Shown here in pieces: positions 24,060-33,262 of a DNA stretch of 64,000 bases; the first letter of the stretch is position 1; every line of letters starts with the position of its first letter. Source of the DNA: Flavobacterium ovatum. GTDB lineage: Bacteria; Bacteroidota; Bacteroidia; Flavobacteriales; Flavobacteriaceae. A program made the position numbers and the translations under genes. Location: NCBI RefSeq assembly GCF_040703125.1, contig NZ_CP160035.1, forward strand, positions 2,383,001 to 2,447,000, in the 5' to 3' direction. The notes under the pieces were generated by a model. It searched no databases. It was not told the DNA's origin and worked only from the letters and a program-made list of their open reading frames with translations.

Positions 24060-26510
24060 TTAAACGTTACCTATTCTAATTACATCAGCAAATATTCCGG
24101 ACGCAGTAACTGCCGCACCTGCACCTGCACCTTTGATTAATAAAGGCTGGTCCACGTAACGGTCAGTGAAAAACAATACGATATTGTCTTTTCCTTCCAA
24201 GTTATAGAATGGATGATCCTTTGGGATAAATTGCAATCCTACACTAGCTTTGCCATCTTCGAATTTTGCAACATATTTTAATCTTGATTCTTTACTTATA
24301 GCTTCTTGATAAATTGCATCAAAATGAGCTGCGTGCTCAATTAATGAAGCAAAGAAAGCTTCGTTAGAATTAGTTTGCAAACAAGCTGCAGGCATAAAAG
24401 GATCGTTAGTAATTTCTTCAATATCCATTTTATATCCACTTTCGCGAATCAAAATTAATATTTTTCTAGCCACATCAATTCCGCTCAAATCAATAGTTGG
24501 GTCAGGTTCTGTAAAACCTTGTACACCTGCTTCTTTTACGACATCGTGGAAAGAGTTTTTATCATCAAAATTATTGAAGATAAAATTTAAACTTCCTGAT
24601 AATACGGCTTGTATTTTGTGGACTTTATCACCAGAAGCAATTAAGTTTTTAACGGTGTCTATAATAGGTAATCCCGCTCCAACATTCGTTTCAAATAAGA
24701 AAGGAGCATTGTATTGACGGGATAGATTTTTTAATTTTATATAGTTGCTGTACTCAGATGCACATGCAATTTTATTACAAGTAACAACTCCAACACTTTG
24801 TTCTAAGAACCTTTCGTATAATTTTGAAACCCCTTCGTTGGCAGTGATGTCTACAAAAATACTGTTACGTAAATTAAGTTCTTTTACTTTAGAAACAAAA
24901 CAATCTTGGTCGGCAGTTTCTCCTTTTTCGTCAAGAAGGTCTTTCCATTTTTTCAAGTCCATACCATCTTCGTCAAAATACATTTTTCTAGAATTAGATA
25001 CAGCAATGACACGAAGGTTTATTTTTAAATTTTCTTTTAAAAATTTCTTTTGTTGTGCAATTTGAGAGATGAAAATTTCCCCTACGTTACCAACACCCAT
25101 TACAAATAAATTCAATTGTTTGGTGTTGTCTTCAAAGAAACGTTCGTGAAGTGTATTCAATGCTTTCTTGACATCTCTTTCGTTAATAACCACTGAAATA
25201 TTTCTTTCAGAAGCACCTTGAGCGATGGCACGAATATTTACATTGTTTTTCCCTAAAGTACTGAACATTTTTCCGCTCAATCCTTGGTGGTTTTTCATTT
25301 TCTCGCCTACAAGTGCAATGATACAAAGGTTTTTTTCAACGATGCAAGGTTCAACTTTATTTTGTACGATTTCAATTTCAAATGCCTTATTGATTGCGCC
25401 TTCTGCTTCTTCAGCATCTTCATTTAAGATCCCGATGCATATAGAATGCTCAGAGGATGCTTGTGTGATGAAAATAACATTAATATGTACTTGAGAAAGT
25501 ACTTCGAAAAGCCTTTTTGAAGAACCAGTTACTCCGATCATTCCTGGGCCTTCAAGTGTGATTAAAGTAATGTTTTCAATATGACTTATACCTTTTACAG
25601 GATTAGTACTAGCTATTGGGTTATTTGAAATATAAGTTCCTTCTACTTCTGGAGCAAAAGTATTCTTAATATAGATTGGAATGTTTTTTTGTAAAACAGG
25701 TTGAATCGTTGGTGGATACAATACTTTGGCACCAAAATGTGACAATTCCATTGCTTCTTGATACGAAATAGTAGCGATTGGCTGTGCTTGTTTTACAATT
25801 TTTGGATTGGCAGTAAACATTCCGTTTACATCAGTCCAAATTTCTAAATCGTCTGCATGTAATGCTGCGGCAATGATGGAAGCGGTAAAATCGGAACCAC
25901 CACGACCTAAAGTAGTACTTATCCCTTCTGTCGAAGAAGAAATAAATCCTGGCATAACCACAACTTGATTTTCATTCGAATCAAAATAATTCTTGATTAA
26001 TAAATTAGTAACGTCAAAATTAACGTTGGCTTTTCCAAAATTATTATTGGTTTTAATTAATTCGCGACTGTCTTTGTAACTAGTGTTTTTTAAATTTTGT
26101 TTTAAAGCTTCAGCGATAATATAAGAAGAAAGTAATTCTCCAAAACTTAAAATTGTATCCAAAGTTCTAGCGGAAAGTTCTCCCAAAAGAAAGCATCCAT
26201 CCAGTAAAGTTTCAAGGTGGTTGATGATTCTTTTAATATGACTTAATAGACCGCTTTGTTCGCTAACTGGAATTAGTTGCTTTAGAGTATCTAAATGTGT
26301 CTTTTCAATTTCAGCAATGATTTCTTTGAAACTTTCATCATTAGCGGCGGCTTTTGCTGCCGCAAGATGTAGTGTGTCAGTGATTTTACTAAGCGCAGAG
26401 ACAACTACTATTATTTTATCTTCTTTGGCTTTATTAGCGACGATGTCTAAAACTAATTTTATATTTTGTGCATTGGCAACTGAAGTTCCGCCAAATTTTA
26501 ATACTTTCAT
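24060..26510 (-). CDS. thrA: Bifunctional aspartokinase I/homoserine dehydrogenase I
   Basis: The protein has 816 residues, the standard length of the fusion. The N-terminal aspartokinase begins MKVLKFGGTSVANAQN, with TTLGRGGSDFTA as nucleotide/aspartate site. Two ACT domains (about 310-460; LITLEGPGMIGVTGSS, CIIALVGEKMKNHQG) are the threonine-binding regulatory part. The homoserine dehydrogenase (from about 465) has the NAD(P) motif VMGVGNVGE and the catalytic region NVGAGLPIIDTV. It catalyses the first and third steps from aspartate to threonine and methionine. It is first in the thr operon. It is likely controlled by feedback through the ACT domains and by the Thr-rich leader upstream. Confidence 0.97.
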   Translation of the reverse strand: MKVLKFGGTSVANAQNIKLVLDIVANKAKEDKIIVVVSALSKITDTLHLAAAKAAANDESFKEIIAEIEKTHLDTLKQLIPVSEQSGLLSHIKRIINHLETLLDGCFLLGELSARTLDTILSFGELLSSYIIAEALKQNLKNTSYKDSRELIKTNNNFGKANVNFDVTNLLIKNYFDSNENQVVVMPGFISSSTEGISTTLGRGGSDFTASIIAAALHADDLEIWTDVNGMFTANPKIVKQAQPIATISYQEAMELSHFGAKVLYPPTIQPVLQKNIPIYIKNTFAPEVEGTYISNNPIASTNPVKGISHIENITLITLEGPGMIGVTGSSKRLFEVLSQVHINVIFITQASSEHSICIGILNEDAEEAEGAINKAFEIEIVQNKVEPCIVEKNLCIIALVGEKMKNHQGLSGKMFSTLGKNNVNIRAIAQGASERNISVVINERDVKKALNTLHERFFEDNTKQLNLFVMGVGNVGEIFISQIAQQKKFLKENLKINLRVIAVSNSRKMYFDEDGMDLKKWKDLLDEKGETADQDCFVSKVKELNLRNSIFVDITANEGVSKLYERFLEQSVGVVTCNKIACASEYSNYIKLKNLSRQYNAPFLFETNVGAGLPIIDTVKNLIASGDKVHKIQAVLSGSLNFIFNNFDDKNSFHDVVKEAGVQGFTEPDPTIDLSGIDVARKILILIRESGYKMDIEEITNDPFMPAACLQTNSNEAFFASLIEHAAHFDAIYQEAISKESRLKYVAKFEDGKASVGLQFIPKDHPFYNLEGKDNIVLFFTDRYVDQPLLIKGAGAGAAVTASGIFADVIRIGNV

Positions 26511-26583
26511 TTCGTTTGTTTTATTTAAAAAAAAATGTACTATTTTTTATATATCCAAGACCTTCCTTTAAATAAGGAAAATG

Positions 26584-26591
26584 CAAATATA
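26584..26591 (-). promoter_or_regulatory. Possible internal promoter before thrA
   Basis: TATATTTG on the minus strand lies downstream of the leader peptide and 74 bp before the thrA ATG. It has no clear -33 partner. If real, it would give leader-independent thrA expression. Confidence 0.35.
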
Positions 26592-26615
26592 AGATTATAT
26601 GTGAATTGTTTACCC

Positions 26616-26708
26616 CTAAGGGGTAGTAGTTGTTGTAAAAGTAACAGAAAGTACAACTTCATTAGAAGTTGTTAGGGAAGTAAAATATGTGTTTCTGTAA
26701 TTGTTCAT
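26616..26708 (-). CDS. thrL: Threonine-rich leader peptide of the thr operon (attenuator)
   Basis: This 30-residue ORF starts at ATG 26708 and stops at TAG 26616-26618. It contains ten Thr codons, five of them consecutive just before the stop (SVTFTTTTTP). It lies 106 bp upstream of thrA, right after a good promoter. Within it, ACAACTTC-TAAT-GAAGTTGT forms a perfect 8-bp hairpin. The second arm can instead pair as GTTGTA with the downstream TACAAC next to the Thr codons, so the two structures exclude each other. After the stop comes ACCCC-TTA-GGGGT. This is the logic of thrL attenuation: ribosome stalling at Thr codons selects the mRNA fold. I see no classical U-tract terminator before thrA, so the off-state may use another mechanism. 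Confidence 0.82.
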   Translation of the reverse strand: MNNYRNTYFTSLTTSNEVVLSVTFTTTTTP

Positions 26709-26719
26709 ATTAAGAAGCC

Positions 26720-26750
26720 CAAATGTACATATTTTTTACAAAAAAGCAAA
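26720..26750 (-). promoter_or_regulatory. Promoter of the thr operon
   Basis: The minus strand has TTTG (26747-26750), a 19-bp spacer and TACATTTG (26720-26727), an exact Bacteroidota promoter. The predicted start of transcription is about 5-10 nt before the leader-peptide ATG, so the leader is almost leaderless. Confidence 0.78.
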
Positions 26751-26840
26751 ATGCTTACTCTTTAATTTGTTTTTGATTAGCTAATGTTATAGTTAGTCAG
26801 TGGTTTAAGTTTAATATGGATTTGTTCTTATAGATGCGTA

Positions 26841-26867
26841 TTGATAAAAAAAAATAATTTAAATTTG
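26841..26867 (+). promoter_or_regulatory. Promoter of the DUF47-phosphate transporter operon
   Basis: TTG (26841-26843) is followed after 16 bp by TAAATTTG (26860-26867), 24 bp before the start codon at 26892. It is divergent from the thr promoter. Confidence 0.65.
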
Positions 26868-26891
26868 CGCACAACAATAAAATAGATAAAA

Positions 26892-27536
26892 ATGTCAATA
26901 AATAGTATTTTTCAGTTTTTAGTTCCAAAAGATAAAAAGTTTTTTCCTCTATTTGAAGAAGCTTCAAGTAATTTAATTGAATTAGCGTCAGATCTTCATG
27001 AAGCAGTTAATTTACCATTAAAAGAAAGAGAAGCTCTTTTTCAAAAGATTGATGTTTTGGAACAAAGAGGAGAAGATATTACGCGCCAAACAAATTTAGA
27101 GTTAAGTAGAAACTTTATTACTCCTTTTGATAGAGAGGATATTCATTCATTGATTACTTCAATAGATAATGTTGCTGATAAATTACACGGAGCTGCTAGT
27201 ATCATGCGTTTATATCAAGTAGATAAAATCACTAAATCTATAAGGAAATTAACGGAAATTAATCTTGAGGCTTGTCAAAATATTGACTCAGCTGTAAAAG
27301 AGTTAAGAAACTTGAAGAATCTTAGAAGTATTACTGAAGCTTGTGCTAGAATTAGCAAATTGGAAAACAAATCAGATAATGTTTATAATAAGGCAGTTTT
27401 TGAGATTTTTGAAAATGAAACAGACGTTAAAAATATTATTAAATATAAAGAAGTATTATCTGTTTTAGAAACGGCTACGGATAAGTGTAAGAGTGTTGCT
27501 AGTGTATTAGAATCAATTGCAGTAAAACACTCTTAA
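26892..27536 (+). CDS. DUF47/PhoU-like phosphate transport accessory protein
   Basis: The protein has 214 residues, is all-helical, and is a member of the DUF47 (TIGR00153) family, structurally related to PhoU. The start MSINSIFQFLVPKDKKFFPLFEEAS is characteristic. PhoU-like E/D-rich helices (DVLEQRGEDITRQTN and ISKLENKSDNVYNKAVFEIF) probably bind metal. Such proteins sit next to Pit-type transporters and are thought to modulate them. That is the arrangement here, 30 bp before the pit gene. It is cytoplasmic and the gene is intact. Confidence 0.9.
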   Translation: MSINSIFQFLVPKDKKFFPLFEEASSNLIELASDLHEAVNLPLKEREALFQKIDVLEQRGEDITRQTNLELSRNFITPFDREDIHSLITSIDNVADKLHGAASIMRLYQVDKITKSIRKLTEINLEACQNIDSAVKELRNLKNLRSITEACARISKLENKSDNVYNKAVFEIFENETDVKNIIKYKEVLSVLETATDKCKSVASVLESIAVKHS

Positions 27537-27566
27537 TTTAATCGTTACATTTCTGAAACTACATTT

Positions 27567-28850
27567 ATGGATTTTACATTACTTATAGTTATAATAATTT
27601 TAGCCTTGATTTTTGACTACATCAATGGTTTTCATGATGCTGCTAATGCAATTGCTACTGTAGTTGCTACAAAGGTACTGTCGCCTTTTCAGGCGGTACT
27701 TTGGGCTGCTTTTTTTAATTTTTTAGCCTACTGGGTTTTTGGTTTTGGAGTGGCAGATACTGTTGCAAAAACTGCACACACTATGGATATTAATCTAGTC
27801 GTGATTCTCGCAGGTGTGATTGCGGCTATTTGCTGGAACTTACTCACTTGGTGGTTGGGAATTCCTTCTAGTTCTTCTCATACTTTGATTGGAGGTTTTG
27901 CTGGTGCAGCTATTGCACACGCAGGTTTTGAAGTGGTTTCATGGTATAAAGAAGGAAAAGATGGAGGAATGCCATCGGGAGTTTTAATCATCATTGCGTT
28001 TATTGTACTTGCACCTTTGGTAGGAGCGTTGATGTCCTATTTAATCTCTCTTTGGTTATTACATTCGTCGAAAAAAAGTATTTATCCTAAACTATTTACA
28101 TTGGCTTTGATGGCTTTTACTATTTGGTTTATCGAAGGGCAAATGGTATATTATGAAGCTATAGAAAAACCACGTTTTGATTCTCATTTTCTGAGTGTTG
28201 CGTTTGAAGCTCATAATTTAAAATGGTTTTTGGTTGCTTTTATTGTATTGTCGGTAAGCATGTTTTGTTTGATTTTTAGTTATTTAAACTTAAATCAAGC
28301 ATCATATTGGTTGAAAAAGATGCAATTATTGTCATCTGCAGCCTTTAGTTTAGGTCATGGTGGGAATGATTCTCAAAAAGTAATGGGAGTTATTGCTGCT
28401 GCTGTTGCAGTATATATTCATACAACTGGTGCGGCTCAAGAGAGTTTACCTGAATGGTTGAATGTGGTGCTACCAAATGATAAAGGAGATTTTCATATGC
28501 CAGGTTGGATTCCATTAGCTTGTTATACGGCAATTGCGGCAGGAACTTTAAGCGGTGGATGGAAAATTGTGAAAACAATGGGTTCTAAAATCACAAAAGT
28601 AACTTCGTTTGAAGGTGTGGCCGCGGAAACAGCTGGAGCTTTAACTTTATATTTTACAGAACATTTGAAGATTCCGGTGAGTACAACGCATACTATTACC
28701 GGTTCTATCATTGGAGTTGGATTGACTAAGCGTGTTTCTGCAGTTAGATGGGGTGTTACTGTGAGTTTGTTATGGGCTTGGGTATTAACGATTCCAATCT
28801 CGGCTTTGTTAGCAGCTTTGTTTTATTATATATTAAGTGCTTTTATTTAG
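27567..28850 (+). CDS. pit: Inorganic phosphate transporter, PiT family
   Basis: This 427-residue membrane protein has about ten hydrophobic segments. The two signature repeats of the PiT family are present: FDYINGFHDAANAIATVVAT near the N-terminus and the inverted counterpart FSLGHGGNDSQKVMGVIAAA in the middle. IPSSSSHTLIGG and IPVSTTHTITGSIIG are the paired substrate loops. It is expected to take up phosphate with H+ or Na+. It is the second gene of the DUF47-pit operon and ends at a strong bidirectional terminator. Confidence 0.95.
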   Translation: MDFTLLIVIIILALIFDYINGFHDAANAIATVVATKVLSPFQAVLWAAFFNFLAYWVFGFGVADTVAKTAHTMDINLVVILAGVIAAICWNLLTWWLGIPSSSSHTLIGGFAGAAIAHAGFEVVSWYKEGKDGGMPSGVLIIIAFIVLAPLVGALMSYLISLWLLHSSKKSIYPKLFTLALMAFTIWFIEGQMVYYEAIEKPRFDSHFLSVAFEAHNLKWFLVAFIVLSVSMFCLIFSYLNLNQASYWLKKMQLLSSAAFSLGHGGNDSQKVMGVIAAAVAVYIHTTGAAQESLPEWLNVVLPNDKGDFHMPGWIPLACYTAIAAGTLSGGWKIVKTMGSKITKVTSFEGVAAETAGALTLYFTEHLKIPVSTTHTITGSIIGVGLTKRVSAVRWGVTVSLLWAWVLTIPISALLAALFYYILSAFI

Positions 28851-28874
28851 AAAGTGTTACTACATAAATTGATT

Positions 28875-28917
28875 AAAAAAAACATCCTAATTACTATAAA
28901 TTAGGATGTTTTTTTTG
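28875..28917. terminator. Bidirectional terminator between pit and the RimB-RimK gene
   Basis: The perfect 12-bp stem AACATCCTAATT / AATTAGGATGTT has a 6-nt loop, a preceding A-run and a following T-run. It serves the convergent genes ending at 28850 (+) and 28944 (-). Confidence 0.92.
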
Positions 28918-28943
28918 CCTTATATAAATTTCTTTAAGTGGAC

Positions 28944-30317
28944 TTACTTTGATTTGATGAAGTTCTTTTCAATTGCTTTAATCATTTCTCCAGCGATATC
29001 TTTATTAGTCGCTCCCTCGATACCTTCAAGTCCAGGGGATGAATTTACTTCCAGTAATAACGGACCTTTAGAGGAACGAATGATATCTACACCTGCTACT
29101 TTTAAATCCATCGCTTTTGCTGCTTTAATTGCAATGCGTTTTTCTTCAGCTGTTGCTTTGATTACTGAGGCGGTTCCTCCTAAGTGGATATTTGCTCTAA
29201 ATTCACCTGGCATAGCTTCTCGTTGAATAGTTGCTACAACTTTTCCATCGATTACAAATAAGCGTAAGTCTTTTCCGTTAGCCTCTTTGATGAATTCTTG
29301 TACAAGAATATTTGCATTTAAGCTTTTGAAAGCATTGATAACACTTTCTGCTGCTTTTTTTGTTTCTGCTAATACAACTCCTTTTCCTTGTGTTCCTTCC
29401 AGTAATTTTACAATTAATGGTGGTCCGCCTACCATTTTTATCAAATCATTAGTATCCAAAGGGGAATTTGCAAATCCAGTTGTAGGAATACCAATACCAC
29501 TATGTAGTAATAACTGTAGGGAGTATAATTTATCTCGTGACTGCGTAATAGCCATTGAGGAATTTAAACAATATACATTTAAGGCTTCAAATTGACGGGT
29601 TAAAGTACAACCATAAAACGTAGCACTAGGACGTATTCTAGGGATAATAGCGTCAAATTTATTTAATATTTTTCCGCCTCGATAATGAATCTCTGGTTTT
29701 TCGGCATCGAGTTTCATGTAACATTCTTTAATGTTTAAAAAATGCATTTCATGTCCGCGCATTTCACCAGCTTCCATGATCCTTTTATTACTGTACAATT
29801 CAGGATTACTAGCTAATAGCCCAATACGTAAGCCTGTAGTTTGTTTTTCAGCATCTTTGTAAAGGCTTTTAAGGTTTTCTGGAGTTGGTTGTCCTAATAA
29901 GTATTGTTGTTCGGGATCGACTAATACACGTCCGCTCATTGCTTCCCGACCTAAAAGCATACGGTAGCCCATTGAATCTCGGTTTGTTAACGTCATTTCA
30001 ATAGTCCATTTTTCTTCTCCAATATCTATGGTAGTTTGGATGACATACCTCTGTTCTCTGAATCCACTTGAACTTTTAACAATTCGCTTATCAATAAGTG
30101 GGGCTTCACAGTGGATAACTGTTTTTTGATTGTTTTGAATTGGATTGATATCGAATTTCACCCAATTTGCTTCATTTTTTATAAAAGGAGCAATATTTAT
30201 GGCATGTAAAGCGGAAGTTTTAGCGCCTGAATCAACACGTGCTTTGATGGTTGGGATTCCTAATTCTGGAAGCGAACACCATTCTTCACTACCAAGTATG
30301 ACTTTATTTTGAGACAT
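28944..30317 (-). CDS. rimK: RimB-RimK fusion: retropepsin-like protease domain plus ATP-grasp glutamate ligase
   Basis: The protein has 457 residues. The first 150 or so form the RimB-like 'ATP-dependent zinc protease' domain: [13 protein letters not shown] (Asp29-Ser-Gly, the retropepsin-type active-site motif) and [13 protein letters not shown]. From about 165 onward is Rim[15 protein letters not shown], then the ATP-grasp core with [14 protein letters not shown] and [23 protein letters not shown]. RimK adds glutamates to the C-terminus of ribosomal protein S6; RimB is a separate protease gene in Pseudomonas. Here both activities appear in one chain. The promoter is probably TACTTTTG at 30353-30360. 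Whether S6 is the substrate here is unknown. Confidence 0.88.
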   Translation of the reverse strand: MSQNKVILGSEEWCSLPELGIPTIKARVDSGAKTSALHAINIAPFIKNEANWVKFDINPIQNNQKTVIHCEAPLIDKRIVKSSSGFREQRYVIQTTIDIGEEKWTIEMTLTNRDSMGYRMLLGREAMSGRVLVDPEQQYLLGQPTPENLKSLYKDAEKQTTGLRIGLLASNPELYSNKRIMEAGEMRGHEMHFLNIKECYMKLDAEKPEIHYRGGKILNKFDAIIPRIRPSATFYGCTLTRQFEALNVYCLNSSMAITQSRDKLYSLQLLLHSGIGIPTTGFANSPLDTNDLIKMVGGPPLIVKLLEGTQGKGVVLAETKKAAESVINAFKSLNANILVQEFIKEANGKDLRLFVIDGKVVATIQREAMPGEFRANIHLGGTASVIKATAEEKRIAIKAAKAMDLKVAGVDIIRSSKGPLLLEVNSSPGLEGIEGATNKDIAGEMIKAIEKNFIKSK

Positions 30318-30352
30318 AATGTATCGTTTGTTTGGTCTAATTTATGTAGGGG

Positions 30353-30360
30353 CAAAAGTA
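30353..30360 (-). promoter_or_regulatory. Promoter -7 element of the RimB-RimK gene
   Basis: TACTTTTG on the minus strand lies 35 bp before the ATG at 30317 and matches TANNTTTG. Confidence 0.5.
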
Positions 30361-30400
30361 GATATAGTTTTTTGAATTCGTTAAGAAAAAAGTTTAAAAA

Positions 30401-30437
30401 ATAAACCCGTTATGTTAATAAAACGTAACGGGTTTAT
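30401..30437 (-). terminator. Terminator of clpC
   Basis: The perfect 12-bp stem ATAAACCCGTTA / TAACGGGTTTAT has a 13-nt loop and lies 20 bp past the clpC stop codon. On the minus strand it is followed by TTTTTTAAA. Confidence 0.85.
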
Positions 30438-30456
30438 AGAATAGTTATAATTGTAA

Positions 30457-33006
30457 TTATGGGTTTGTAGCTTCGCCTGCTTTATGAATTACAACAGACA
30501 GTTCTTGTGCTCCATCTTCAATATCCATAAATATTTCATCGCCTGAATGTATTTTAGAGGTGATGATTTCTTCTGCAAGAGTATCTTCAACATATTTTTG
30601 AATAGCTCTTTTTAGAGGTCTAGCACCAAATTGCTTGTCAAAACCTTTGTCTGCGATGAAACTTTTTGCTTTGTCTGAAAGATTTAATGTGTAGCCTAAT
30701 TCGGCAACTCTAGCAAATAATTTTTTTAATTCAATTTCTATAATTAAATCGATATCTTCTTTTTCTAAAGCATTAAATACAATTACATCATCAACACGGT
30801 TTAAGAACTCTGGAGCAAAAGTTTTCTTTAAAGCGTTTTCAATAATGCTTTTTGAATTATCATCGGCTTGGGCTACTTTGGCAGCAGTTCCAAAACCAAC
30901 ACCTTGACCAAAATCTTTTAATTGTCTAGCTCCAACGTTTGAAGTCATGATAATTATAGTGTTTTTGAAGTCTATTTTACGACCTAAACTATCTGTTAAG
31001 AAACCGTCATCGAGTACTTGTAAAAGCATATTAAATACATCTGGATGTGCTTTTTCAATCTCATCTAAAAGAACAACTGCATATGGTTTTCTTCGTACTT
31101 TTTCAGTCAATTGCCCCCCTTCTTCGTATCCAACGTATCCTGGAGGTGCTCCTACTAATCTTGAAATAGCAAATTTCTCCATGTATTCACTCATGTCAAT
31201 ACGTACTAGGGCATCTTCAGAATCGAATAATTCTCTTGCAAGAACTTTTGCTAATTGTGTTTTACCAACACCTGTTTGACCAAGAAAAATAAACGAACCA
31301 ATAGGTCGGTTAGGGTCTTTTAGGCCTGCTCTATTTCTTTGAATAGAACGCGAAATTTTCAAGACAGCTTCTTTTTGACCAATAACTTTACTTTCAATTA
31401 ATTCGGGCAGTTTTGCTAATTTATTACTTTCAGTTTGGGCAATACGATTTACAGGGATTCCAGTCATCATTGAAACTACATCAGCTACATTGTCTTCGGT
31501 AACTTCAATTCGGTTATTTTTAGCATCTTCTTCCCATTGTTCTTGTGCGATGGCTAAATCTTTTTCAAGACGTTTTTCATCGTCACGAAGTTTGGCTGCT
31601 TCTTCGTATTTCTGTTTTTTAACTACAACATTTTTAAGCTCTCTAATGTCTTCTAATTGGCGTTCTAGGTCAAGAATTTGCTTAGGGACTTCAATATTAG
31701 TGATATGAACACGAGAACCAGCTTCGTCCAAAGCATCAATTGCCTTGTCAGGTAAGAACCGCTCAGACATATAACGATTGGTTAATTTTACACAAGCTTC
31801 AATTGCTTCTTGTGAATAAGTAACATTATGGTGGTCTTCGTACTTGTTTTTTATATTGTTTAAAATAATTATTGTTTCGTCAACAGATGTAGGTTCTACA
31901 ATAATTTTTTGAAAACGTCTTTCTAAAGCACCATCTTTCTCAATATATTGCCTGTATTCGTCAAGCGTTGTTGCTCCGATACATTGAATTTCTCCTCTTG
32001 CTAATGCGGGTTTAAACATATTGGATGCATCCAAAGACCCAGTTGCTCCACCTGCACCTACAATCGTGTGAATTTCATCAATGAAAAGAATGATATCGTC
32101 ATTTTTTTCTAATTCATTCATAACGGCTTTCATACGTTCTTCAAATTGACCACGATATTTGGTACCTGCAACAAGACTAGCTAAGTCAAGAGTAACAACG
32201 CGCTTATTGAATAATATACGAGATACTTTCTTTTGGATAATACGTAGAGCAAGTCCCTCTGCAATAGCAGATTTACCCACACCTGGTTCTCCAATTAAAA
32301 GAGGGTTGTTTTTTTTGCGTCGACTCAAAATTTGACTTACACGCTCAATTTCTTTTTCACGCCCTACAACAGGATCTAATTTTCCTTCTTCGGCCATTTC
32401 GGTTAAATCTCTACCAAAGTTGTCAAGGACTGGAGTTTTAGATTTTTTATTCGATTTGTTAGATGGAGTGTTGAAGTTGCCCTCTTTTAGGCTGTCATCT
32501 TGTCCTGGATCGTCATTATAGGAATCAGTAGCTCTAGGTAGGTTTTCTAAGAATTCTTCTTCGTTTGGTGTCATATTTAAATATTGTTCTTTAGCTATAT
32601 CATAATCTATTTTTAGTTTATTTAGTAGCTTTGTTGTTGGGTCGTTTTCGTTTCTTAATATGCAAAGTAATAAATGTGCTGTACTGATTGAAGTGCTTTG
32701 AAAAACTTTAGCTTCTAAGAAGGTTGTTTTTAAAGCTCTCTCCGCTTGACGAGTCAAATGCAGGTTTTTCTTTTCTATATTGGTCTCAGTGGTAGGGTTT
32801 GCGGGGCTTAGTATTTCTACTTTTCTGCGTAAGTGTTCTAGGTCAACAGAAAGGTTGTTTAATATCTTTATTGCTTTTCCATTACCGTCCCTTAAGATAC
32901 CAAGCATTAAGTGTTCTGTTCCTATAAAGTCATGGCCCAGTCGCAGGGCTTCTTCCTTGCTGTAGGTTATAACGTCTTTTACTCTTGGTGAAAAATTATC
33001 ATCCAT
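30457..33006 (-). CDS. clpC: ATP-dependent Clp protease ATP-binding subunit ClpC
   Basis: This 849-residue class I Hsp100 has the double Clp N domain (1-145; [20 protein letters not shown]). The first AAA+ module has Walker [10 protein letters not shown] at about 240. The UVR-type middle domain ([18 protein letters not shown]) marks ClpC rather than ClpA or ClpB. The second AAA+ module has Walker [10 protein letters not shown], followed by a VGF tripeptide (GQGVGFGTA), which fits the ClpP-docking loop. It unfolds proteins for ClpP and is a candidate reader of the ssrA tag. The gene is monocistronic with its own terminator. No CtsR-type operator is visible upstream. Confidence 0.95.
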   Translation of the reverse strand: MDDNFSPRVKDVITYSKEEALRLGHDFIGTEHLMLGILRDGNGKAIKILNNLSVDLEHLRRKVEILSPANPTTETNIEKKNLHLTRQAERALKTTFLEAKVFQSTSISTAHLLLCILRNENDPTTKLLNKLKIDYDIAKEQYLNMTPNEEEFLENLPRATDSYNDDPGQDDSLKEGNFNTPSNKSNKKSKTPVLDNFGRDLTEMAEEGKLDPVVGREKEIERVSQILSRRKKNNPLLIGEPGVGKSAIAEGLALRIIQKKVSRILFNKRVVTLDLASLVAGTKYRGQFEERMKAVMNELEKNDDIILFIDEIHTIVGAGGATGSLDASNMFKPALARGEIQCIGATTLDEYRQYIEKDGALERRFQKIIVEPTSVDETIIILNNIKNKYEDHHNVTYSQEAIEACVKLTNRYMSERFLPDKAIDALDEAGSRVHITNIEVPKQILDLERQLEDIRELKNVVVKKQKYEEAAKLRDDEKRLEKDLAIAQEQWEEDAKNNRIEVTEDNVADVVSMMTGIPVNRIAQTESNKLAKLPELIESKVIGQKEAVLKISRSIQRNRAGLKDPNRPIGSFIFLGQTGVGKTQLAKVLARELFDSEDALVRIDMSEYMEKFAISRLVGAPPGYVGYEEGGQLTEKVRRKPYAVVLLDEIEKAHPDVFNMLLQVLDDGFLTDSLGRKIDFKNTIIIMTSNVGARQLKDFGQGVGFGTAAKVAQADDNSKSIIENALKKTFAPEFLNRVDDVIVFNALEKEDIDLIIEIELKKLFARVAELGYTLNLSDKAKSFIADKGFDKQFGARPLKRAIQKYVEDTLAEEIITSKIHSGDEIFMDIEDGAQELSVVIHKAGEATNP

Positions 33007-33262
33007 AATATTTGTATTGGTATCAGTAAATTTAGTGAATTAGTATTTTAAAAACAAAAATCATTCCTTTCTAGGGTCTTGACAGCTAATTGACAAAAAA
33101 AATAGATAATACATCTATAAATAAAGGTTAATTTATTAAATAAATACAACCTGCGTTTGTTAATAAATCATTGAAATTAGTGTGTTAAAAAGCTTTTAAA
33201 AATTTCAAAAAGCTGTATATTGGCACGTTTTGAAACTAATATAATATTTAATATAACAACTT
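33007..33262. other. Divergent intergenic region between clpC and gyrA
   Basis: These 256 AT-rich bp must hold both promoters, but I find no exact TANNTTTG element. TATATTGG at about 33215 is the nearest candidate for gyrA. No repeat or ORF is evident. Confidence 0.4.
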
